Source: UBA695 sp042691655
Lineage (GTDB): Bacteria > Verrucomicrobiota > Verrucomicrobiia > Chthoniobacterales > Chthoniobacteraceae
DNA: 64,000 nt
Assembly: GCA_042691655.1 (NCBI GenBank)
Contig: CP170506.1
Location: 1-64,000, forward strand
Reading direction: 5' to 3'
Part shown: positions 1 through 9,299 of the stretch, piece by piece
Layout of the letters: each line of letters begins with the position of its first letter
How positions within the stretch are numbered: position 1 is the stretch's first letter
Notes under the pieces: generated by a model
The model's input: the letters and a program-made list of their open reading frames with translations, nothing else
Database searches by the model: none
What the model was told of the DNA's origin: nothing
Program-made: the position numbers and the translations under genes

Positions 1-2
1 GT

Positions 3-431
3 GCGTTGAGCGGATTTATCATCGACCTGGACTACGATTCGACCAAGGTAACGGTGTCGCTTTCGAGCTACCTGACCTCGTTCGGCGGCGTCACGGAGAC
101 GGACGCGATCTACACGGATACGGTAATCTCTAGCAACTCGCTCTCGCTTAGCGCGTTTTCGAGCACCTATGATTCTTCGGCCTACAGTTCGCAGTCTTCC
201 TCCTTCACCCTGGCCACGATCACCGTGACGGGGCAAAGCGCCGGTTCCGCCAGCATCTCCATTGATGCCGATTCGAGCCTGAGCGACCAGAACGGCAACA
301 CAATCGTGGTCGGCTCCGTGACGGACGCCACGGTGACGGTCGTGCCCGAACCGGGCACGACGGCCCTCCTGGGTCTCGCCGGTCTCCTGGCGGTCATGAA
401 GTTCCGCCGCCGCTTCGCGCAGGCCGCGTAG
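3..431 (+). CDS. PEP-CTERM sorted secreted protein, C-terminal part
   Basis: The reading frame is open to the left edge, so the true start lies outside the window; a TTG at 6 is an in-frame codon, not a believable start. The visible part is a Ser/Thr-rich, beta-rich secreted segment. It ends in a PEP-CTERM sorting signal: VPEPGTT, a hydrophobic stretch (ALLGLAGLLAVM) and a basic tail (KFRRRF). In this family the tail is processed by an exosortase and the protein is exported or surface-attached, often with an exopolysaccharide system. No exosortase is in the window. The N-terminal domain, which would give the function, is not visible. A strong intrinsic terminator follows at 470-513. Confidence 0.85.
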   Translation, partial: ALSGFIIDLDYDSTKVTVSLSSYLTSFGGVTETDAIYTDTVISSNSLSLSAFSSTYDSSAYSSQSSSFTLATITVTGQSAGSASISIDADSSLSDQNGNTIVVGSVTDATVTVVPEPGTTALLGLAGLLAVMKFRRRFAQAA

Positions 432-469
432 TTTTTGGATTGAAAGGAATTCGGCAGTTCGCTAAATCG

Positions 470-513
470 GCCCGGCCCGCACCAAAATGCGGGCCGGGCT
501 CTTCCCGTTTTAT
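470..513 (+). terminator. Intrinsic terminator after the PEP-CTERM gene
   Basis: A perfect 12-bp stem (470-481 with 488-499, GCCCGGCCCGCA and its complement, loop CCAAAA) is followed by a T-rich run (TCTTCCCGTTTTAT). It ends only four bases before the ATG at 517 of the next gene, and an alternative ATG at 487 lies inside the stem-loop. Confidence 0.8.
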
Positions 514-516
514 CAA

Positions 517-1509
517 ATGAAGCTAAAAACCTGGCTGGCCATGGGCGCGCTGTTGCTTCCCGCCCTCTTCTTAATCTTTCCGGCGGGCAAGGCGGGCCGC
601 CCCACGTTGAAGGACCCCCGCGAGCGTGTTAGCTACGCTTTCGGCATGAGCGCCGGGGCCTCGCTGAAGAATACGTACGGGCCGCTTGACCCCGGGGTGA
701 TCGGCCGGGGCATCAAAGACAGCCTCGGTGGCCGCACGTTGCGGCTCGCGCCCGCCGAGATCGAGAAAACGCTTCGAGGAGCCGCTCTCGCAAATATCAA
801 AGGGGATTTAGTAGGCAATGTGACGGGCTCATTCTTTGGGCGGATTTTCGGCTCGTTTGGCAGCGAGCGCGAAAAGCGAAGCTACGCCGCCGGAGCAAAC
901 CTCGGTGGCATGTGGCGGCTGCTGAACGCCGACCTTGCGCCAGAGATCGTCGTGCTCGGGATCGAGGACGCGTGGGCGGGTTACACCGCAGTGATGAACG
1001 AGGCCGAGGCCCGGGCGGAGACGGAACGCTTCGGGCGCGAGTGGCAGCTACGCCAGGCGGAGGAGCGCCGGAAGCAGGGCGAGAAAAACCTGGTGGAGGG
1101 GAACGCGTTCCTGGCCAGCAACCGCCAGCGCAAAGGCGTCTCAGTCCTGCCCACCGGTCTGCAATACAAAGTGCTCAAGACCGGATCGGGCGCGAGCCCT
1201 TCCTTCGATAGCTTTGTGGAAATCAAATACCGCGGCACAAAGCTCGACGGCAGCGTTTTTGAAGACACGGGAAAATATCCGAAGCCCGTGATCGCTTCCG
1301 TGGCGGGGATTATTCGCGGCTGGGCCGACGCCCTCCAGGCCATGAAGCCTGGCGACAAGTGGCAGATTTACCTCCCGCCCGATGATGCCTACGGGTTTGA
1401 CGGAAATGGAGGCTCCGTAGGCCCCAACGAGACGGTCGTTTTCGACTTGGAGCTGGTCAAAATCCTGCCCTCCGGCAAGGACTGGCCCCCTGCTGACTCG
1501 AGCGACTAG
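517..1509 (+). CDS. Secreted FKBP-type peptidyl-prolyl cis-trans isomerase (Mip-like)
   Basis: A 330-residue protein with an N-terminal signal or anchor (MKLKTWLAMGALLLPALFL), so it probably assists folding in the periplasm or outer envelope. Two copies of the FKBP N-terminal dimerisation motif can be seen (RVSYAFGMSAGASLKN near residue 38 and KRSYAAGANLGG near 125). A charged helix near 170-205 (EAEARAETERFGREWQLRQA) links to a C-terminal FKBP domain (about 215-325) with YRGTKLDGSVFEDT, VAGIIRGWADALQAMKPG and LPPDDAYG. I chose the ATG at 517 because the ATG at 487 is inside the preceding terminator. The stop codon overlaps the stop of the convergent TPR gene on the palindrome CTAG. Mip and FkpA are the closest functional comparisons known to me. 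Confidence 0.88.
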   Translation: MKLKTWLAMGALLLPALFLIFPAGKAGRPTLKDPRERVSYAFGMSAGASLKNTYGPLDPGVIGRGIKDSLGGRTLRLAPAEIEKTLRGAALANIKGDLVGNVTGSFFGRIFGSFGSEREKRSYAAGANLGGMWRLLNADLAPEIVVLGIEDAWAGYTAVMNEAEARAETERFGREWQLRQAEERRKQGEKNLVEGNAFLASNRQRKGVSVLPTGLQYKVLKTGSGASPSFDSFVEIKYRGTKLDGSVFEDTGKYPKPVIASVAGIIRGWADALQAMKPGDKWQIYLPPDDAYGFDGNGGSVGPNETVVFDLELVKILPSGKDWPPADSSD

Positions 1510-4500
1510 TTATTATTTTCCGCCGTGGGTGGGGCGTCGGTTTCGCCCAGGTAGAGGCAATCCAGGCCGACGTCATCCTTCACCTCCACGTAGGGCTGGA
1601 GGTAGACGGCGTTATCGTTGAGCCGCCGCCGGTCGCCCGGGTTTTTGCTGATCGCCAGGGTCATGTAGCGGTAGGACCATTTCCCTTTGACGCTCAGCGG
1701 CGTGCCCGCGTACTCGTTTTGGATTTGCTTGCCGTCCTTGTCCAGGACCAGCACGCCGACGCGCGGGTACGCGCCCTTGAAATAGAGCGTCCACGCCGAG
1801 AGCGTGTAGTTTTTATCCTTCTTCACCGGGATCTTTTCCCCGCGCATCATCAGGCTTTTCTTGGTGGGGTTGATGAAGACCACGTAACTGCCGCCCGGCC
1901 GGGGGCCGCCCTGCGCGACGGAGATCGCCGCCAGGTTTTCCCAGCCTTTGACCGAAGGCGTTGGCGCGGCCGCTGGGGACGGGCTGGGTGATGGTGCCGC
2001 TGTTTCAGCCGAAGCCTCGCTGCCCGAAACCGCCGGAGTCGGCGTGGCCGAGGGAGTCGCGGCGGGCGGTTGCGGCGCGGGGGCGTCGAGCTTGAACGTC
2101 GGGTTGGTGATCAGGTTCGGCGCATCGACGGCGGGCGTCCATACCCCGGTGTATTCCGTGGGCCGGGCCGAGGGTTTCCCAGCCGGGTGCAAGACCGCCT
2201 GGATCGAGCCCAGCCCGGCGGGGATCTTGCCAATCCATTTGCCGGAGGCCTTGGCCGCAGGGATGAGCGCCAGCCGGGTGGTGACGTTGGGCCGGGTTTG
2301 GTAAACCAGCTCCAGGTCGTAGCGGCCATCGAGCTTGGAATCTGCCGTGCCTTCAAACAAGCGGTTGTCGCGGTTGAATTTCAGCGGATTGATCGAGCGC
2401 GTTTCCCACAGCACCACCGTCTTGCCGCCTTCCTCGCCCGCCGGGCAGGCCAGCGCGAAAGGATGAACGGCAGTTTCGGCTGTGGGGGTAGGGCTGACCG
2501 AGGGCGACGGTGACGGAGTGGGCGTAGGCTTTTTTTCCTCCGGCGGCAGATCGGTTCGCGTAAGGGTAATCCCATGGAGCCGCACGGTTCCCGCGCCTTC
2601 GAAATACGGCTGCATGTAGACCGCCTTTTCCGGGCAGCGCCATTTGTTGTTGCCTCCCCTGGGGGAGATTGCCTGTGAGGAAAAGACCCAGCGGTCGCGC
2701 GCGTTGCCGGTGTTCATGCCGTGGTTGCCCACCTGCTTGCCGTCCTGGTCGAGGTAGGCTACCCCGCAGTTATTGTTGCCGTTCTGGAGCTGGAGCCAGA
2801 AGCTGTAGAGGTATTCCTTGTCCTTTTCGATGAGGATCTTATCGCCGATCAGCCGGGTCTGGCTGTTTTGCGGAAAGATCAACTCCACCTGGGTGCCGCC
2901 CGGGCAGGGTCCTCCCGGCGAGATGCTGCCCGTGGGCATTTTGGACCAGCCCTTGAGGACGGCGGGCGTGCTGTCGGTGCCGCTGGCCACGGTGCCGAGG
3001 CCCTCGAAGTTGGGGTTGGTAATCAGGTTCGAGCCGGTGAGCACGGGGACCCACTGGCCCGTGTAGGCTGGCGCGGGGGCGGTCCCTTTTTTCGCGGCGG
3101 GTGCGCGCAGCACGGCCTGGATGCTCACGAGCCCGGGCGGAAGCGCGCCGCTCCACGTGCCGCGGGCCTTGGCCTTGGGGATCACCGCCAGGCGGGTCAC
3201 CTCGTTGGGCGGCGTCAGCGCCAGCAGCTCCAGATCCCAGCGGCCGTCCAGCTTGGGAAGGTCGCGGCTGCGGAAGCTCGCGCGCATGCTACTTTCAGGT
3301 TCCGGAGTGCCCTTGCGGAATTCCCAGGCCAGCACCGGCTTGCCATTCTGCTCGCCCGCCGGGCAGACGATGGCCTGCGGAAACTCCAGCTCGCCCTTGC
3401 TGAGCGCCATCTCCGCCTCTGCGTCCGCGATTTGCCGCCGGTAGGACGAGTTGCCTTGCGCCTGTGCATTGGACTTCGCGTAGGCGAGCGTCTGTTCAAA
3501 TTCCGCCGTCATGCCGCACTTGATCATCGAGCCCAGGGCGGCAAAGATCTGGTCCCCGTTTGCGAAGCCGTTCATGCCGTTGCCGGAGCTTTGCATCAGG
3601 CCGATCCATTCCTTCGCGGCCTTGCGCGCGGAGTCGACGTCGTTGAACTCCACGGCGCGGTTGAAAATTTGCAGGTCGATGTTGAAAACCTGCCACGTCG
3701 AGTTGCCCTGGTAGGTTTCGACGACCTTTTTGGCGGCGAAAAGGAGATCCAGCGAAAGGCGGCGGGCCTCGGGCCAGCGAATCAGCTCGCTGCTCATCAC
3801 GCGCAGCAGCGTCTCGTTGTTGTTGAACGCGGGGTTGCCCATCTTGGAATCCGCGAGCAGCTTCTGTAAATCCTGGAGCAGCTTGGGGTCGTGCTGACGG
3901 GCGCGGATGACGAAGGCCAGCCATTTCATTGAGTCATCCTGAGTAGCCTTGGCTTCCGCCTTTACCCGCAGCGCATCAAGGCTGCCGAGCTTTTCCGCCA
4001 CGTCGAGCGGAGCCAGGCCGGGGTAGGAGACGTTTCCGTTCGAATCGGTCGACATCGAGCTCATCCACGACGAGCCCGAATAGGCGTTGTTCATCCCCAG
4101 CAGCGCTGCCTTGGGCTTGGAGGCCGGGAAATAAAGCAGCTCCACCTGGCTGAGCGCCTCTTCCTTGCGCCCCAGGTCGGCCAGCCCCTTGCTGAGCGAG
4201 TCCCGGAGCTCCAGGCTCTGGAAGGGGGTGTTTTCGTCGCTCAGCTCGATCCCCTTGGTCCAGACCTTCACGGCCAGTTCGAGGTTGTTGTCGAGGTCGC
4301 GCAGCCGCTGGCCGAGGCGGTTGCAGATCCATTCGGGCTGCCGGTTGCCGGAGTTGTAATTGGGCCCCATGCTAGTTAGCTGCGGGGGTTGGGTTAAAAC
4401 CACCTCGGCCAATTCGGGCAACGCATGGCAGTTTTCGTAGAGGTTGATCACGTCGAAGCGGTTGTCAAAGAGGCAGCCGGGGTCCTTCTTCAAAATTTCG

Positions 4501-7500
4501 CGGCAGAGCTTCAGGCCCTCCTCGCGCTGGTCCCGGTTGCTCATGGCCTGTACCAGCTTCCACTGCAGCGTGAGGTCGTTGGGGCGCAGCGCCACGACCT
4601 TGCGGTACCACTCCGGCGCTTTCTTCGAGTCCTTGCGGGCCCAGGCTTCGGCCAGGAGCAGGCAGATGCGGGCGGAATCGGGCGTGGCGGCGGCCTGCTT
4701 CTCCAGGTCGGCGATGTAGTCGTCGAGCGCCTTGAACTGGTCAAGCACGTCGAGGGAGATGTGGCGGAAATAGTTGCCGCTATTCTGCTGTGCGAGCGGA
4801 TCAATGGCCAGCAGCGTCTTGGCCAGCGCGACGGCTTCGGTCTCCTTTTTCTCCTGCCGGTAGCTCTGGAGGAGGTCCGTTTTTTGCCGCATGTCGTTGG
4901 GCTGATTGCTGCTGCGGGCGATCTGCTTTTCCAGCTCGTCGACTTTTTCCGTAAGGCCGAGGCGTTTCAGGTCCGGCAGCAGCGCCTGGAGTTCCTCGCG
5001 CGGCGGTCGGAGCGCCACCAGACGCAGAGCGGCTTTGCGCGCCACTTCGTCGTTCTTCGCCTTCTGCGCGCACGAGAGCATGATCTGCTGTGCGCGCTTG
5101 TAAACGTCCCGCTGCTGGGAGCCGACCTGGTCGAGCAGCGCAAAGGCTTCCGGCGTTTTCTGAATCTCCACGGCCATTCCGGCGGCCAGCAGCCGCAACT
5201 CGTCGTCCGGGTTGGTGGTCAGGAGGGCCTGGAGATCGTTGAACGCGGGTTCTTTTTTGTCGTCGAACCACTCCAGGTAGACGCGCGCCAGGGCGGGGTA
5301 GATTTGCAACTCGGCGGGCACCTTCAGTTTCGCAAGGCTCTCCAGGTAAGGATCTAGCCCGTTGAGCGGTTTGAGGAGCTGGTAGGACTGCCTCAGCGTG
5401 CTGATGCGCTGGTCATCCATGTAGCGGTTGGGGTAGGGGAGCTGCGGCAGATTCCCGTTGCGGTAATAGCTGCGGTAGCCATTGAAGCCGAAGAACATCG
5501 TCTGCATGGCGTTGGCACCCCCGGCCTGCGCGGGAAGGGAATCGCGGAAGGTCTCCGCCAGCAGCCGCACGCCGTTTTTGAGGTCGTTCTTTTTCAGATA
5601 CGCCTGGGCGAGGGGGGATCTGAGGTAGCCGTAGTTGGTTCCCGGATTTTTCTTGGTGCGTTCCAACAGTTTCGGCAGGTATTTTTCCGCCTTCTCGATG
5701 TCCCCGCTTTCGGTGGCCATGGAAAAGGCGACCTGGACCTGCATCGGGTCCTTCTCGTCGACGTGGGCTAGCACGTCGTCGGCGATTTTCTTGGCTTCGT
5801 CCTTCTGCCCGGAATTATTCAGTGTGGAATATCGCATCATTTTGGATATGAACGACATTTTTGGGTCGGCCCCGGCGAGCCGCTCGGCGAATTTCTGTGT
5901 CAGCTCGGACGCCTTGAGCGTATCCGGCGCGGGGCTGCCCTGCTGGCCCGTCATGAAGCGCGGCAGGGTCCCGAAGCAGAGCTGGTCGAGCTCCTGGCCG
6001 CCAGCGGGCGAGTCGGCCTGGGCCAGGATCTCGCGCCACAGGAGGTCGCGGGCCTCCACCAGGCTGTAGCAGACGAAGCGTTCCATCCGGTCGGCATTTT
6101 GCGCGGCCAGGTCTTTTTCCAGGTCGGCGATGAACGCGTCGGGTTTTTGTTCCCGGACGGCGATGGCGGCGAGGTAGACCAGGGCCTTATCCCGGGTCTC
6201 CTCAAACGTGGGGGCGGCGGATGGCGCGGCGTTGTTCGTGTAGCCCATGGGACCGTAGCGGTAGAAACGCCGGTTTCCGTATTGGCGGCCATTTTGGCTG
6301 TTGATGAGCTCAATGAAGGATTGCTGGGCCATGCTCGCGGCGTAGATGCGCTTGTTGGCGTTGCTGGGAGTGCCGCCGAAGAACCCACCGGGACCCACGA
6401 AGACGGGCTGCGGCGTCGTGGGAGCCGAGGCGGGCGTGGCGGCGGCCCGGGCGGGCTGGGGCATCCGGCGCAGATCCCAGAGCGTGCGCTTGGCCTCCTC
6501 GGAGCTGCCCATGGCGATCTGGAGTTCCGCGAGCGTCATGCGGCCGCTGAAGTCGGCGGGACGCTGGCGCAGTGCATTGGCGAGCGTGGTGAAAAGATTG
6601 GCCGCCCCGGGCTGTTTCTGCACCCGCGCGAGCGCCAGCCGCCACGGAGACGGGTCTTTGAGCACCTCGGCCTCGTGTTCGGCGAGCACGCCCACGGCTC
6701 CCTCGGCGTCGTTGTTATTGGCCAGTGCCTCGGCGAGCGCGGCGAAGTTGGCCGTGGTCGGCTCCACCTCTGCCAGCGCCTTGTGGTAGCGGGCCTGCTC
6801 GGCGTTGTTGTTTTCCTGCTCGGCCAAGCGCAGGAGTTGCTTGAGGAGCGCCGGGTCCTTGGGTCGCGAGGCGAGGGACTTGGCTAGCTCCTCGCGCGCC
6901 TGCCCATAGTCCTGCATCTGCTGGAAAATCTCCGAGAGATAGAGCGCATAGCGCCAGCCGCCCTCCTCGCTCCGCTGGCGTTCGCGGAAGCGGTTGATGA
7001 GGACGTCGATTTTGCCTTGTGTAAAGTAATACTCGCTCACCTGACGCAGGATGCCCATTTTTGCCGAGGCATCCTCTTCCGCCTCGAACGCCTCCTCGGC
7101 GGTCTGTTGGGCCTTCGCCGTCTCGCCTGCCTGGCTGTAGGCCTGGGCGAGTCGGAGCCGGATCTGGTTGGGCTTTTCGCTCAGCTTGACCGAGTCGCGC
7201 AGCTTGGCGATGCCCTCCTCGGGGGTGCCCGAAGCGAAGGCGAGATCGGCGGCGAAAAGGTGCGCATCGGCGTTGGCGGGCGAGAAGGCGATCCACTCCC
7301 GGGCCACCTCGCGGGCCTGGTCCCACTTCTGCGCTTCCTGGTAGGCGCGGCCCATTTCCAAGAGAAAATCGCCGGTCTGCTTGGGCTCCAGCTTGATGAG
7401 GCGGCGCAGCGCGGCCACGCGCTCATCGAGGTTGCCCGCGCGCTTGGCGCATTCGGATTCCAGCCGGGCTAGCGCGAAGGACTCGGGGAAGTGCTTTTTG

Positions 7501-9299
7501 CCCTCCTCGATCGCCTGACGCGCCGAGGGAAGGTCGTCGGCCTGCAACGCGATGCGCGCCAGGAGGCGCAGCTCGGCCTCGGTCGCCGTGGAGAGCTTCT
7601 CCGCAAGAGCCTTGCGCGCGGCGTCGAGCGTATCGGCCGCTTTCAGCGCCTGAAGGTACTGCTGCTCGGTCTGCTCGTACATCGCCGGGGCGGCCGCCAG
7701 CATCGGCTCGTAAAGGGCCGCGGCGGCACTCCATTCCTTGCGCTCGGAGAGGATCCGCCATTGCAGCGCGAGCACTGAGTAATCGGCTGGGGCGAGCGCC
7801 GCGCCTTTTTTTACCGACTCCAGCGCGGCATCGAGCTTGCCGTATTTCAGCTGGATCGAAGCGAGCCGCTGGTAATTCGCCGCGTTGGCGCGCGCCCCCT
7901 CAACGAGCCCTTCGAGCCCCTTCCACGCTTCGTCGTCGCGGTGCAGCTCAAAGAGGAACCCCGCCCGGCGTTCCCGCAGATCGCCCGCCTCGGGGGCGAG
8001 CGTGCAGGCGCGTTCCATCTGCGCCAGCGCCTCGTCGTTCAAGCCGCTATCGCGCAGGAGGTCGGCCAGGCGGCTGACCTGGCTCGCGTCCTTGGTCTCC
8101 GGCGGGGCGAGTTTTTTCCACGCCTCAATCGCCGCTTTTTGATGCGCCTCCTCGTGCCCTTTTTTGAAAATCGCCCACTCCGCCGCGCCGAGCAGCTCCC
8201 AGTAGCTCAGCTCCTCGGGATGCGCCTGTGCGAGGCCCGCCAAAATCTGCCGCGCTTCGTCGGCTTGGTCGGTGTCGCGCAGCAGCCGGGCCAGCTCTAC
8301 TTGCAGCTCGTTGCGGTCGGGGGCCCACTGGGCGGCTTTGCGCAGCCACGTCACCGCGTCGGCCTTGCGGTTCAGCTCCACCAGCGCCCCGCTTAGGCGC
8401 GTGGCGGCCTCCACATCTTTGTCGTGATCGCCGAGCCATTTTTCGTAATAGCCCACCAGCCCAGGGAGATCGTCCTGGCGGCGGTAGACCTCCTCGATGC
8501 GCGAGCGCACGTCGCGGTGAATCCAGCTTGTCTCGCTAGCCTGAGCGAGCGCCCCTTCGTAGATCGCCAGCGCCTCCTTGGTCTTGCCCTGGCGTTCCTC
8601 CACCTGGGCAAGGCGGATGGTCGCGCTGACTTTCCGGAACGGATCGGTCCCCGCGAGGTCGCGCAGTTTGGTGTACGTCGCGCGAGCGTCGTCATACTTC
8701 TCCGCATCGAGCTGGGCCTCGGCCACTTCCTCGATCACGAACGGGTCGTTGGGGAATTCTCCCGCCATTTTCTGCCACGTGGCGAGCGCCCCGGCGTTGT
8801 CGAGACTGCGCTGCTGGGCGCGGGCCAGCTCGCGGTAGAGCGGGGCGCGTTCGGCGGCGGGCGGATTGGCCGCGAGAGCTTTGCCGAAAGCCTCGATGGC
8901 CGCCGCAAGCTTCCCTTCCGTCGCTTCAAGCCCGCCAAGCGAGCGCCACACGCGGTAATTTTCCGGCATGAACTTCGCCGCCTCCGTAAAGGCTGCCCGG
9001 GCGTCGGCGGTTTTTCCCTGCCGCTCGGCGAGCATTCCGAGTAAGAGTTGGTAAGTCGCTGTTTTCGCGGGAAGCCCCGTGACCATGGCTTCCACTTTCC
9101 AGCGCTGGGCCAGCTTTTCCAGGCCTTCGTTTTCAAAGTAATACTGGTAGACCTTGTCAAAAGCGGTCCCCTTTTCGGGCGACTTGACGAGGATTTGCTC
9201 ATAACGCTCAACTACGGCCGGAACGGGGGTCTCGGCATAAGCGCCGCCGGAAATCAGAAAGGCCGCGACGGAAACGTGCAGAATTTTGGATGGGTTCAT
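1506..9299 (-). CDS. Giant secreted TPR protein with duplicated C-terminal module
   Basis: A 2,597-residue protein with a signal peptide (MNPSKILHVSVAAFLISGGAYA, cleavage expected after AYA). Tetratricopeptide-type helical repeats (patterns such as YRVWRSLGGLEATEGKLAAA) run from about residue 30 to 1900, interrupted near 1020-1100 by an Ala/Pro/Gly-rich stretch. The C-terminus has two related modules (about 1970-2245 and 2275-2590). Each begins near CPAGE, passes through LDGR-DLEL, SIQAVL and NLITNP, and ends in a beta-rich carbohydrate-binding-like fold; Pro/Ser/Thr linkers separate them. The start at 9299 overlaps the upstream VWA gene stop as ATGA, which suggests translational coupling. 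It is the last gene of the Bat-like operon, where TPR proteins (BatC/E type) are usual but far shorter. The role is probably scaffolding in the periplasm; the substrate is unknown. Confidence 0.85.
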   Translation of the reverse strand: MNPSKILHVSVAAFLISGGAYAETPVPAVVERYEQILVKSPEKGTAFDKVYQYYFENEGLEKLAQRWKVEAMVTGLPAKTATYQLLLGMLAERQGKTADARAAFTEAAKFMPENYRVWRSLGGLEATEGKLAAAIEAFGKALAANPPAAERAPLYRELARAQQRSLDNAGALATWQKMAGEFPNDPFVIEEVAEAQLDAEKYDDARATYTKLRDLAGTDPFRKVSATIRLAQVEERQGKTKEALAIYEGALAQASETSWIHRDVRSRIEEVYRRQDDLPGLVGYYEKWLGDHDKDVEAATRLSGALVELNRKADAVTWLRKAAQWAPDRNELQVELARLLRDTDQADEARQILAGLAQAHPEELSYWELLGAAEWAIFKKGHEEAHQKAAIEAWKKLAPPETKDASQVSRLADLLRDSGLNDEALAQMERACTLAPEAGDLRERRAGFLFELHRDDEAWKGLEGLVEGARANAANYQRLASIQLKYGKLDAALESVKKGAALAPADYSVLALQWRILSERKEWSAAAALYEPMLAAAPAMYEQTEQQYLQALKAADTLDAARKALAEKLSTATEAELRLLARIALQADDLPSARQAIEEGKKHFPESFALARLESECAKRAGNLDERVAALRRLIKLEPKQTGDFLLEMGRAYQEAQKWDQAREVAREWIAFSPANADAHLFAADLAFASGTPEEGIAKLRDSVKLSEKPNQIRLRLAQAYSQAGETAKAQQTAEEAFEAEEDASAKMGILRQVSEYYFTQGKIDVLINRFRERQRSEEGGWRYALYLSEIFQQMQDYGQAREELAKSLASRPKDPALLKQLLRLAEQENNNAEQARYHKALAEVEPTTANFAALAEALANNNDAEGAVGVLAEHEAEVLKDPSPWRLALARVQKQPGAANLFTTLANALRQRPADFSGRMTLAELQIAMGSSEEAKRTLWDLRRMPQPARAAATPASAPTTPQPVFVGPGGFFGGTPSNANKRIYAASMAQQSFIELINSQNGRQYGNRRFYRYGPMGYTNNAAPSAAPTFEETRDKALVYLAAIAVREQKPDAFIADLEKDLAAQNADRMERFVCYSLVEARDLLWREILAQADSPAGGQELDQLCFGTLPRFMTGQQGSPAPDTLKASELTQKFAERLAGADPKMSFISKMMRYSTLNNSGQKDEAKKIADDVLAHVDEKDPMQVQVAFSMATESGDIEKAEKYLPKLLERTKKNPGTNYGYLRSPLAQAYLKKNDLKNGVRLLAETFRDSLPAQAGGANAMQTMFFGFNGYRSYYRNGNLPQLPYPNRYMDDQRISTLRQSYQLLKPLNGLDPYLESLAKLKVPAELQIYPALARVYLEWFDDKKEPAFNDLQALLTTNPDDELRLLAAGMAVEIQKTPEAFALLDQVGSQQRDVYKRAQQIMLSCAQKAKNDEVARKAALRLVALRPPREELQALLPDLKRLGLTEKVDELEKQIARSSNQPNDMRQKTDLLQSYRQEKKETEAVALAKTLLAIDPLAQQNSGNYFRHISLDVLDQFKALDDYIADLEKQAAATPDSARICLLLAEAWARKDSKKAPEWYRKVVALRPNDLTLQWKLVQAMSNRDQREEGLKLCREILKKDPGCLFDNRFDVINLYENCHALPELAEVVLTQPPQLTSMGPNYNSGNRQPEWICNRLGQRLRDLDNNLELAVKVWTKGIELSDENTPFQSLELRDSLSKGLADLGRKEEALSQVELLYFPASKPKAALLGMNNAYSGSSWMSSMSTDSNGNVSYPGLAPLDVAEKLGSLDALRVKAEAKATQDDSMKWLAFVIRARQHDPKLLQDLQKLLADSKMGNPAFNNNETLLRVMSSELIRWPEARRLSLDLLFAAKKVVETYQGNSTWQVFNIDLQIFNRAVEFNDVDSARKAAKEWIGLMQSSGNGMNGFANGDQIFAALGSMIKCGMTAEFEQTLAYAKSNAQAQGNSSYRRQIADAEAEMALSKGELEFPQAIVCPAGEQNGKPVLAWEFRKGTPEPESSMRASFRSRDLPKLDGRWDLELLALTPPNEVTRLAVIPKAKARGTWSGALPPGLVSIQAVLRAPAAKKGTAPAPAYTGQWVPVLTGSNLITNPNFEGLGTVASGTDSTPAVLKGWSKMPTGSISPGGPCPGGTQVELIFPQNSQTRLIGDKILIEKDKEYLYSFWLQLQNGNNNCGVAYLDQDGKQVGNHGMNTGNARDRWVFSSQAISPRGGNNKWRCPEKAVYMQPYFEGAGTVRLHGITLTRTDLPPEEKKPTPTPSPSPSVSPTPTAETAVHPFALACPAGEEGGKTVVLWETRSINPLKFNRDNRLFEGTADSKLDGRYDLELVYQTRPNVTTRLALIPAAKASGKWIGKIPAGLGSIQAVLHPAGKPSARPTEYTGVWTPAVDAPNLITNPTFKLDAPAPQPPAATPSATPTPAVSGSEASAETAAPSPSPSPAAAPTPSVKGWENLAAISVAQGGPRPGGSYVVFINPTKKSLMMRGEKIPVKKDKNYTLSAWTLYFKGAYPRVGVLVLDKDGKQIQNEYAGTPLSVKGKWSYRYMTLAISKNPGDRRRLNDNAVYLQPYVEVKDDVGLDCLYLGETDAPPTAENNN

